A DNA stretch of 64,000 nucleotides. Origin: Paenibacillus andongensis. Its GTDB lineage: Bacteria; Bacillota; Bacilli; Paenibacillales; NBRC-103111. Positions 36,114 to 43,583 of the stretch are shown here, piece after piece. The notes under the pieces are model-generated. The model saw nothing but the letters and a program-made list of their open reading frames with translations. It did not search any database and had not been told where the DNA came from. Position numbers and translations under genes: made by a program. Each line of letters begins with the position of its first letter. The stretch's first letter is position 1. The stretch is taken from assembly GCF_025369935.1 (NCBI RefSeq), contig NZ_CP104467.1:769501-833500 (forward strand), read 5' to 3'.

Positions 36114-38579
36114 ATGAATTATTGGATTTTTCAAGGTAACCCGAAACAATTTGATATAGACACTTATGTATCAGAAAACCAAAGAATCAGTTGGGACATA
36201 AGACAAAAACATTATAAAGATGAAATTGCCATCCATGACCCTGTTTTTTTATGGAGATCAGACGGAGCAAAGAAGAATTCTGGAGGAATCATTGGCTGGT
36301 GTAAGGTAGCCGCTAAGCCATATTTCGATGAGACTAGGGAATGTTGGAGAGTTGAACTTCAAATACTTGAACACCGTGTAATACCGGACGATGGCATGTT
36401 ATTGCGGCATGAACTCAGAGATTTACCCGAAACCGCGGACTTACCTATTTTTAAAATGAATCAGGCTACCAACTACAAAATCTTAGAAAGTGAATATGAA
36501 ACATTGCTGCAGCTTTGGAATTCGCCGAGTCAATTATCGGAGCAGTCGAATTTACCACTTCTAGAGAAATATTTATTGGCATTTAGAAACCAAGCGGCTA
36601 AATGGTTTGACAACTGCAATTTTCTCAAAGGGAACTTTGAATTCTTTAATACATTCAAAGATCGAAACTATTTAAAGACCATTGAATGGGAGGATATTCA
36701 GCGACTTGGTGATCATATAAATGCCTTTGGTATGGCGCTTGCCAAAAAGAGGGCGCTTGGAAACATTAACGAGCCAATTGAAAAGTATCGAAGCAGTTTC
36801 TTATATCTGCTCTACGGTGAAGATCCGATCGAAGAACGAATCGAGCGCTTTACTACTGATGATAAATATAAATTATTTGGTTTTGGTGAAAGTGTCGCAA
36901 GTGAAATAATTGGAAACGTGTTTCCTGACCAATTTTGCTTTTATAACCAGCGAGATAAAGTGGCAGTCGAAAATGTTTTGCAATTGAAGCCCGATTATGC
37001 CAAAGGAGATTCCACGGCACTTAAGTTCCTTAAATTCCAAGCATGTCTTCAGGAGCATGAAATAGTAAATAAGTATCTGAAGATAGTAGGAAAGCAGACG
37101 GACCTTCCTATATTTTTGGAAATTGATCAATTTTTCAGCTTCCTCTTTGTGAAGTATGGAAAAAAGGAGACTCCACTAAAGCAAACTGAAGGGGAAGCAC
37201 AGTATTGGGTTCTTGCTGCCGGTGAAGATGCGCATCGGTGGAACGACTTCCACGAGAATGGAATCATCGCGGTAAACTGGGATGAGATTGGTGATTTACA
37301 GCAATTTCAGACCAAACAAGAAATTGCAGATAGATTGAAAGAAGTAAATGGACTCGATCATAATCCGAGCAACGATGCATTGGCAAATTATCAATTTTTA
37401 TATGAGATGAAAGTTGGAGATTATGTTTTTATTAAAAAAGGTATCCGGTCCATTATTGCGTTTGGTCAAATAACGTCCGAATATCGATTTGACCTTTCAC
37501 GCTCTGACTATAAATCGGTCAGGTCCGCACTTTGGCTGAAGAGTGGAAATTGGAATCTTCCATCTGATTCTAAGCTCGCCTTAAAGACCCTTACGAATTT
37601 GACTCCTTACGAAGATTTTATAGAAACAGTTCTTAATTTAATGGGGGAAAGCAAGCCTCTTGATGGAGTTGTTGAGAACGAAGAAGATCCAGTTGAAGAT
37701 GAACAGACCTTGGAACCCTATGGGCTTGATCAACTGACACAGGAAGTATTTATTTCTGCAGAACAGATTGAGGAGATTCGATTAGCTTTAGAGATTAAGA
37801 AAAATATTATTTTACAGGGACCTCCAGGAGTCGGTAAAACATACGTTGCAAAACGTCTTGCCTACTATCATAATGGTGCGAAAGATGATAGTCGCATTGC
37901 AATGATCCAATTTCATCAATCCTATGCATATGAGGATTTCATTCAAGGCTATAAGCCAGTAGGCAACGGAGGTTTTGGCCTTAAAAATGGGCTGTTTTAT
38001 GAGTTCTGTGATCGTGCAATGAAGGATCCTGACCATAACTATTACATGATTATTGATGAGATTAACCGAGGTAATCTGTCAAAAATTTTCGGCGAAGTCA
38101 TGATGTTGATTGAAGCCGACAAACGATCTAGGGCTTATGCTGTCAAATTGACGTATTCGGAAGACCATGAGGTCTTTTATATACCTAGAAATCTTTACTT
38201 CATTGGAACTATGAATACGGCTGATCGATCACTTGCGCTAGTGGATTATGCTTTAAGGAGAAGATTCGCCTTTATTTCCATCGAGTCAGCTTATCATACA
38301 CTGCAATTTAAAGAACATCTTCTAGGTAAGGGCATTAGCCAAGGTTTTATCGACCGAATCGTATCTGCCATGAACGACATCAATCGTGAAATTTTAAATG
38401 ATAAAGTGAGCTTAGGTAAAGGCTACGAGATTGGGCACAGTTACTTCTGTCCAATGGCTAATGTTCAAGATGAAGAGACCTGGTACAAGCATATTCTAAA
38501 AATGGAAGTGGAGCCGCTGCTACGGGAGTACTGGTTTGATGATGAAGATAAAGTGAGGGGTTTGCTTGAACGAGCCTAA
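36114..38579 (+). CDS. mcrB: McrB-like AAA+ restriction NTPase with EVE-like modified-base readers
   Basis: I chose ATG 36114 because AGGTGGG lies seven bases upstream. The 821-residue protein opens with an EVE/PUA-like domain (about 1-135: YWIFQGNP, FLWRSDGAKKNSGGIIGWC). A helical middle follows, then a second EVE-like segment (about 365-465: YWVLAAGEDAHRWNDF, VGDYVFIKKG). The McrB motor occupies about 550-821, with Walker A GPPGVGKTYVAKRL, Walker B MIIDEINRGNLSKIFGE and the signature GTMNTADRSLALVDYALRRR. It should translocate DNA or trigger the McrC nuclease on invader DNA with modified bases. The mcrC start overlaps its end by 14 bases. Confidence 0.92.
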   Translation: MNYWIFQGNPKQFDIDTYVSENQRISWDIRQKHYKDEIAIHDPVFLWRSDGAKKNSGGIIGWCKVAAKPYFDETRECWRVELQILEHRVIPDDGMLLRHELRDLPETADLPIFKMNQATNYKILESEYETLLQLWNSPSQLSEQSNLPLLEKYLLAFRNQAAKWFDNCNFLKGNFEFFNTFKDRNYLKTIEWEDIQRLGDHINAFGMALAKKRALGNINEPIEKYRSSFLYLLYGEDPIEERIERFTTDDKYKLFGFGESVASEIIGNVFPDQFCFYNQRDKVAVENVLQLKPDYAKGDSTALKFLKFQACLQEHEIVNKYLKIVGKQTDLPIFLEIDQFFSFLFVKYGKKETPLKQTEGEAQYWVLAAGEDAHRWNDFHENGIIAVNWDEIGDLQQFQTKQEIADRLKEVNGLDHNPSNDALANYQFLYEMKVGDYVFIKKGIRSIIAFGQITSEYRFDLSRSDYKSVRSALWLKSGNWNLPSDSKLALKTLTNLTPYEDFIETVLNLMGESKPLDGVVENEEDPVEDEQTLEPYGLDQLTQEVFISAEQIEEIRLALEIKKNIILQGPPGVGKTYVAKRLAYYHNGAKDDSRIAMIQFHQSYAYEDFIQGYKPVGNGGFGLKNGLFYEFCDRAMKDPDHNYYMIIDEINRGNLSKIFGEVMMLIEADKRSRAYAVKLTYSEDHEVFYIPRNLYFIGTMNTADRSLALVDYALRRRFAFISIESAYHTLQFKEHLLGKGISQGFIDRIVSAMNDINREILNDKVSLGKGYEIGHSYFCPMANVQDEETWYKHILKMEVEPLLREYWFDDEDKVRGLLERA

Positions 38580-39600
38580 CAAAATTCCAATTCGCAACCT
38601 TTACTATATGCTTTGCTATGCCTGGGATCGGCTAAAAGAGAAGGACGAAGTCACGATAAATCAAGAAGAGGATAAGGACATCTATCATCTTCTAACCAGA
38701 ATTTTAATTATAAGATTAACTGCGTTAATGAAAAAGGGATTTTACCGTGAGTATAAACCATTTCATGAAGAGTCATCTACATTGAGAGGGAAAATTGATT
38801 TCCCCCAATCGATTCGAGAATTATCCTTTCATCGTAGCAAAATGGTAATCACATATGATGAACTAAGCCCTAATATTCTGCATAACCAAATTATCAAATC
38901 AACACTCTACGCGTTACTTAAGACAAGGGACTTAAGTGAGTCCTATCGTGACCAAATTATGATGGTATATCCATATTTGGGTGAAGTTTCGCTTCTAAAA
39001 CTAGATTACAAATTGTTTCAGAGGGTAACTCTTCAGCGCAGCAACATGCACTATGGATTTATTCTAAATATATGTAAGCTATTGTATCAGGGACTGTTAA
39101 TCAATGAAGACGACGGCAACTATCGATTTATTGACTTTGAACGGAACCATTATAAGATGGCCGAGTTATTCGAAGAATTTGTCCGGAATTTTTATAGAAA
39201 AGAATTGCTAACCTACAAGGTATCGAGGGACATCATTCAATGGGAGGTGGATGACAATGATCACTCGTACTTACCTGTAATGAAGACAGATATTTCTTTG
39301 GAAAGCGAGAGCGTCAAGTGGATTATCGATACTAAATACTCCATAGAAACTTTATCTCGGCACTACGACACGGAAAAGGTTAAGAGTGCTAATCTTTATC
39401 AGCTTTATGCGTATTTAAGAAATTATGAAAGAAAACTGCCACAAAACAAATTACTGAAAGGGATGCTGCTATATCCAAAAGTAGATCAGTCAGTAGACCT
39501 AACATATCGTGTTTCTGGGCATGAGGTTAAAGTATGTACGGTAGATCTAAGCAAAAACTGGAGATCGATTCACGAGAAGCTACTGGAGATCATTGTATAA
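38566..39600 (+). CDS. mcrC: McrC-like nuclease subunit
   Basis: The 344-residue protein starts at TTG 38566 behind GAGGGG, overlapping mcrB. The N-terminal part (IPIRNLYYMLCYAWDRLKE, then GKIDFPQSI) is typical of McrC proteins that bind the McrB ring. The C-terminal PD-(D/E)XK nuclease region shows VMKTDISLES, WIIDTKYS and a Gln-rich helix (ANLYQLYAYLRNYE), matching the D, D-x-K and QxxxY motifs. It cuts DNA when activated by the McrB motor. A terminator follows at 39644. Confidence 0.92.
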   Translation: MNEPNKIPIRNLYYMLCYAWDRLKEKDEVTINQEEDKDIYHLLTRILIIRLTALMKKGFYREYKPFHEESSTLRGKIDFPQSIRELSFHRSKMVITYDELSPNILHNQIIKSTLYALLKTRDLSESYRDQIMMVYPYLGEVSLLKLDYKLFQRVTLQRSNMHYGFILNICKLLYQGLLINEDDGNYRFIDFERNHYKMAELFEEFVRNFYRKELLTYKVSRDIIQWEVDDNDHSYLPVMKTDISLESESVKWIIDTKYSIETLSRHYDTEKVKSANLYQLYAYLRNYERKLPQNKLLKGMLLYPKVDQSVDLTYRVSGHEVKVCTVDLSKNWRSIHEKLLEIIV

Positions 39601-39643
39601 TGTGGGAGTAGATATTTTAAAATATGAGTATGAATAATTGTGA

Positions 39644-39674
39644 AACAGCCCAAATAACGCGGGCTGTTTTTTCA
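39644..39674 (+). terminator. Terminator of the mcrBC operon
   Basis: AACAGCCC (39644-39651) pairs with GGGCTGTT (39661-39668), followed by TTTTC. It separates mcrBC from the ParA-like gene. Confidence 0.85.
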
Positions 39675-39792
39675 TTTTTGGGTTATGCAAACGATGACGC
39701 ATATGTGGGAAACTCCGTACGTATTATTGAACAAACATGAATGAACATAATGTTAGAACCAAATTCAATAATAGGTAGAAGGAGCGGGTAGA

Positions 39793-40611
39793 GTGCCAAA
39801 AGTTATCTCTATGCTTAATATGAAAGGCGGAGTCGGAAAGACCACCCTAACCTACAACCTAGCTTGGTATGCTGCTTATAAAAAAATGTACAAAGTATTA
39901 GTCGTCGATCTTGATCCCCAGTCGAATCTAACGCAAATTTTTATGGGGGGCGACGGATATCGGGAATATTTAGAAAGTTCTAGGCAATCTATTGTCGACA
40001 TTTTTGAAAACAGCAGCAAAGTCACAACTGCTATTATTCATTCTGTTGATGAGTGGACGGACGGTAGTCTCCTACATCTAATTCCAGCGAGAGCTGAGTT
40101 AGCTAAAACTTTGAAAAATCCAACGACGAAGGAGCATAAACTGCGCCGATTTTTAGCGAAGTTTAAGAGTAATTACGACCTGATTCTGATAGATTGTCCA
40201 CCGACGGACTCCATTTTATCAGTGGCCAGCTATTTGGCCAGCGATTCGTTAATTATTCCTGTAAAGCCTGAGAAATTAGCGATCATAGGACTGCCACTGC
40301 TTAAGGGAAGTATTGAGGATTTTAATGAGGACAACGAAGGAGAATACAAGATTTCCGTTTCTGGAATTATTTTTAATAATGTAGAGGCAGGAGACATACC
40401 TGAAAACCGTATTTCTAAGAAAGAGGTTTTAGCTTTTGCTAAAGAAAACAACTGGCATGTATTCGATAATGAAGTTAGAGAATCCAAAACTTATGTTAAC
40501 GGTATTCGTGAAGGAAAGCCGATGTTCAAGGATACTAGGGCGCGAGGTCATATTACGGAAGAATTTTACGCTGTCGGGGACGAGTTTTTACGGAGTGTGG
40601 GTATTGAATGA
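39793..40611 (+). CDS. ParA/Soj-like Walker-type ATPase
   Basis: The 272-residue protein starts at GTG 39793 with AAGGAG eight bases upstream. It has the deviant Walker A KGGVGKTTLTYNLAW, the A' box VVDLDPQSNLT and Walker B LILIDCPPTDS. ParA proteins dimerise on ATP and move plasmids, chromosomes or other cargo over DNA. No centromere-like repeats or ParB gene is recognised. The next gene overlaps its stop by four bases and probably encodes a partner. The pair may be a plasmid relic, a maintenance module of the island or a defence pair; the sequence does not decide. Confidence 0.88.
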   Translation: MPKVISMLNMKGGVGKTTLTYNLAWYAAYKKMYKVLVVDLDPQSNLTQIFMGGDGYREYLESSRQSIVDIFENSSKVTTAIIHSVDEWTDGSLLHLIPARAELAKTLKNPTTKEHKLRRFLAKFKSNYDLILIDCPPTDSILSVASYLASDSLIIPVKPEKLAIIGLPLLKGSIEDFNEDNEGEYKISVSGIIFNNVEAGDIPENRISKKEVLAFAKENNWHVFDNEVRESKTYVNGIREGKPMFKDTRARGHITEEFYAVGDEFLRSVGIE

Positions 40612-41135
40612 CGAACCAGTCCAAAGAATTGTTACTTGATTTGTTGAAGTTAAAAGTGCGGTATAGCGGCAAAGAATTCGAGCAGGTTGCTGACGTACTA
40701 ATGAAAGGTTCGGAGCCCTTTCTGGCCCATGTCGTCAAATTAGTACAAGAGCTAGATGGTATTTCTGGAACTGAATCAAATACTCGCCCTAAAAAGGAAA
40801 CGATTTCAAAGGGTTCGGCGAGCTATGATAATACGGATCCTGAGATCCAGGAGCTGCTTTTTGAATTAAATAAAATGCTTTTGTCTAAAGATGCGTTCAA
40901 AACGGTAAAAGAGCTACAAAGCTTTGTTTCAAGTAAGGTCGTGTTGACCTCATCAAAAAATACAAAGGCCATACTCATCAATATATATATGAATTATATA
41001 TCTGCTAGACCAAGGGATGAAATGATCAACGAGTTGCAACTGCTAAAAGATAGAATGAATTCAGGTGATGATGTATCTAGCTTCTTAAATATGGCTAATG
41101 CAATCGTAAGTTCAAGAAAAGAAAAACGGTACTAA
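40608..41135 (+). CDS. Small helical partner of the ParA-like ATPase
   Basis: The 175-residue protein starts at the ATGA overlap with the ParA-like gene, so the two are translationally coupled. I do not recognise a family. It is mostly helical with an N-terminal part (KELLLDLLKLKVRYSGKEFE), a polar linker around residues 55-75 and a C-terminal helical half (IYMNYISARPRDEMINELQL). It lacks a clear DNA-binding motif or membrane span. By position it could be a ParB-type adaptor or an effector controlled by the ATPase. Confidence 0.75.
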   Translation: MTNQSKELLLDLLKLKVRYSGKEFEQVADVLMKGSEPFLAHVVKLVQELDGISGTESNTRPKKETISKGSASYDNTDPEIQELLFELNKMLLSKDAFKTVKELQSFVSSKVVLTSSKNTKAILINIYMNYISARPRDEMINELQLLKDRMNSGDDVSSFLNMANAIVSSRKEKRY

Positions 41136-41144
41136 CGTAATAAG

Positions 41145-41179
41145 GAGACGTGTGACTCATTATGTCCGCGTCTTTTTTA
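41145..41179 (+). terminator. Terminator after the ParA-like pair
   Basis: A short stem (AGACG with CGTCT, extended by weaker pairs) has a long loop and is followed by TTTTTTA. It is weaker than the other terminators but well placed. Confidence 0.6.
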
Positions 41180-41263
41180 TGCGAACGAACATTCTCTGAC
41201 ATCATGTTGACCAAAGCATATGCTACATTCTTATCAGAAACTAGATGAGAGAGGATGTTACAC

Positions 41264-42508
41264 ATGAGTTCACCTATTCAAATGACCCATGCATGGAATA
41301 ATGAGTATTGGCCAATGGGAGGGGCAGAAAAAGCATTTTTGCTCCTCGAGTTAAAAGGAAATGCTGGCTCTCGCTCTGACAGAGCGCCAATGAATATATC
41401 ACTAGTGATGGATCGCAGTGGATCCATGTCTGGGGCGCCGCTTGCTTACAGTAAGAAGGCTTGCCAGTTCGTAACCGATCAAATGAGCCAAGATGACCAA
41501 CTCAGTATGGTTGCTTTTGATAATGAGGTAAATACGGTGTTTGCGCCACAGAATATGACTCACAAGGATGCCATGAAACAAAAGATAGAGACTATACAAG
41601 ATGGTGGCAGTACCAACTTGAGCGGGGGATTGCTGCAGGGGATTCAGTATGTGGTGCAGGGAAAAGTAGACGGTAGTGTCAACAGGGTTCTATTATTATC
41701 CGACGGACATGCGAATGAAGGCATCACAGATCGGGCGAAGCTGCAGTCCATTGCAAAGGAGTTTCATAGTCTGGGGATTGGTGTAACAACAATGGGCGTT
41801 GGGGACGGGTTCGACGAGGAGCTTATGGAAGGCATTGCGGACCATGGCGGCGGAAACTTCTATTTTATTGAGAAGCCGGAAGACATCCCTGGTATATTCT
41901 CCAAAGAACTGGATGGTCTATTATCAGTTGTTGCCCAAAATGTACAGTTGACAATACAACCTTCAGAAACAACACTCATTACCCGAGTCTATGGTTATAA
42001 AGCCCAAGATGACAATAATGGACTGAAGCTGTCCATGGGAGATATTTTCGACCAAGAGGTTAAGTCAATCTTGCTTGAAATCTCGTTCTTCCCTCATGCC
42101 TTTGGTAAACACGAAGTTCTTAATATCCAATGGGACTACGTAGATATGACGGAAGGAGCAAAGCTGTGCGCGATCCAATACAAAATCGAAGCCAATTTTA
42201 CGAACGATCTCAATTTGATCATGAATTCATCGAACCCCCATGTTGAAAAACAAGTCAAAATCATTGAGTCGGCCATGGCAATCGAGCATGCGATAATCGC
42301 TTTCGACCAAGGTGATGAGGAAACGGGGAAAATGCTGCTCCAACAGCAAGCGGATGAAATGCTACTATCGGCGGTACAATCTGAGGATGCAGAGCTGCGT
42401 GAGGAAGCTCAAATGCTTTATAGCCATTTGGAGAATTTCAGCTTTTCAAGCAAAACGAGAAAATCCTTGCATGAGCAGAAGTACAGGCAGATGAAAAGAA
42501 AGAAATAG
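41264..42508 (+). CDS. Von Willebrand factor A domain protein
   Basis: I chose ATG 41264 because GAGAGG lies nine bases upstream; an in-frame ATG at 41255 overlaps it. The 414-residue protein has a VWA domain (about 40-215) with the metal-site motif LVMDRSGSMSG, the Thr loop GGSTNLSGGL and LLLSDGHANEGIT. A beta-rich middle and a helical tail follow. There is no signal peptide, so it should act in the cytoplasm. VWA proteins use this metal site to hold partner proteins. It is flanked by a terminator upstream and the WYL regulator gene downstream. Its role in the island is unknown. Confidence 0.9.
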   Translation: MSSPIQMTHAWNNEYWPMGGAEKAFLLLELKGNAGSRSDRAPMNISLVMDRSGSMSGAPLAYSKKACQFVTDQMSQDDQLSMVAFDNEVNTVFAPQNMTHKDAMKQKIETIQDGGSTNLSGGLLQGIQYVVQGKVDGSVNRVLLLSDGHANEGITDRAKLQSIAKEFHSLGIGVTTMGVGDGFDEELMEGIADHGGGNFYFIEKPEDIPGIFSKELDGLLSVVAQNVQLTIQPSETTLITRVYGYKAQDDNNGLKLSMGDIFDQEVKSILLEISFFPHAFGKHEVLNIQWDYVDMTEGAKLCAIQYKIEANFTNDLNLIMNSSNPHVEKQVKIIESAMAIEHAIIAFDQGDEETGKMLLQQQADEMLLSAVQSEDAELREEAQMLYSHLENFSFSSKTRKSLHEQKYRQMKRKK

Positions 42509-42587
42509 CAGGACTCTCCTAGGCATAGGTCGAATTTACTGAAATTAGTACTTTTAGATCATGTGAATGTGAAGGAGACAACAAGAC

Positions 42588-43550
42588 GTGACTGAACGAT
42601 TAATTCGATTGATGCGTATTATTAATTTGATACAATCCAAACCGGGCATTTTGGCAAGGGAGTTGGCAGAACGATGCGAGACAGCGGAGAGGACCATCTA
42701 TCGCGATCTTGAAGCGCTTCATGCGATGAATATCCCAATTTCGAATTACGGCCATGGCAAAGGCTATGCATTTATCAGTAATTTCTCCATGTATCCGCTA
42801 GATTGGACGGAGCAGGAAGCGTTGTCGTTCTCCATGATGCCTTCTGTTTTGGAACAAATCAAACCTTTGCTCCCGGAAGGCTTTGATTCTGCTTTTGAAA
42901 AGGTTATGGGCGTACATCAAAAGGAAAAGTCGAAAAGAGCCGATATTGTGCAGCATGTCACGGATGTCATTCAAATGGGTACACCTGCCTACCGTGAAGA
43001 CGGAACTTCGTTTCTCTACGATATTATTCAGGCATCTCTCTCTCAGCAAACGATACAAACCGTTTACTATACACAGAGTCGCAATGAGGAGTCTCAAAGA
43101 AGTATCGATCCTTACTATTTGGTGCCACGGGACCACCGCTTCTACTTGATTGGCTATTGTCATTCGGCTGGTGACATTCGAACCTTCCGGATCAGCCGAT
43201 TTCGTGATGTAAAGTTGCTTAATCAATCATTTGATAAAGGCGATTTTAATTTAAGATCGTACATGAAAAATACATGGTCCATCGAGCGTGGGGAAGAACA
43301 AATTAGGTTTAAAGTTAAGTTTCACGCGGATATAGCTCGTTATGTTAAGGAAGAGGAGCTTTTTGTGAAGCCGAAAATGACCCCTCAGAAGGATGGAAGT
43401 CTTTTGTTTGAAGTAACGGTCAATCATGAGCGTGAGTTTATGAATTGGGTCAGTCAATACGGTCCGGATGCGGAAATTTTGGAGCCGAAGTCTTATCGGG
43501 AAGTCATGCGGCAGAAGCTGGAGCGTTGGAAAACCTTGTACGAAGCTTGA
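42588..43550 (+). CDS. WYL-domain transcriptional regulator
   Basis: The 320-residue protein starts at GTG 42588 behind AAGGAGA. An N-terminal winged helix (about 5-60) reads RLMRIINLIQSKPG and LARELAERCETAERTIYRDL. A WYL-like domain (about 140-215) includes IDPYYLVPRDHRFYLIGYC and RTFRISRFRDVKLL, and a C-terminal extension (WCX-like) follows. WYL regulators often control defence genes and sense nucleic acid ligands, as CapW and BrxR do. The nuclease gene begins about 30 bases downstream, so it is most likely the regulator of that cassette, by repression or derepression on infection (inference). Confidence 0.9.
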   Translation: MTERLIRLMRIINLIQSKPGILARELAERCETAERTIYRDLEALHAMNIPISNYGHGKGYAFISNFSMYPLDWTEQEALSFSMMPSVLEQIKPLLPEGFDSAFEKVMGVHQKEKSKRADIVQHVTDVIQMGTPAYREDGTSFLYDIIQASLSQQTIQTVYYTQSRNEESQRSIDPYYLVPRDHRFYLIGYCHSAGDIRTFRISRFRDVKLLNQSFDKGDFNLRSYMKNTWSIERGEEQIRFKVKFHADIARYVKEEELFVKPKMTPQKDGSLLFEVTVNHEREFMNWVSQYGPDAEILEPKSYREVMRQKLERWKTLYEA

Positions 43551-43583
43551 ATAGGATGGATGGAGGGATGAGATCTGGATTCA

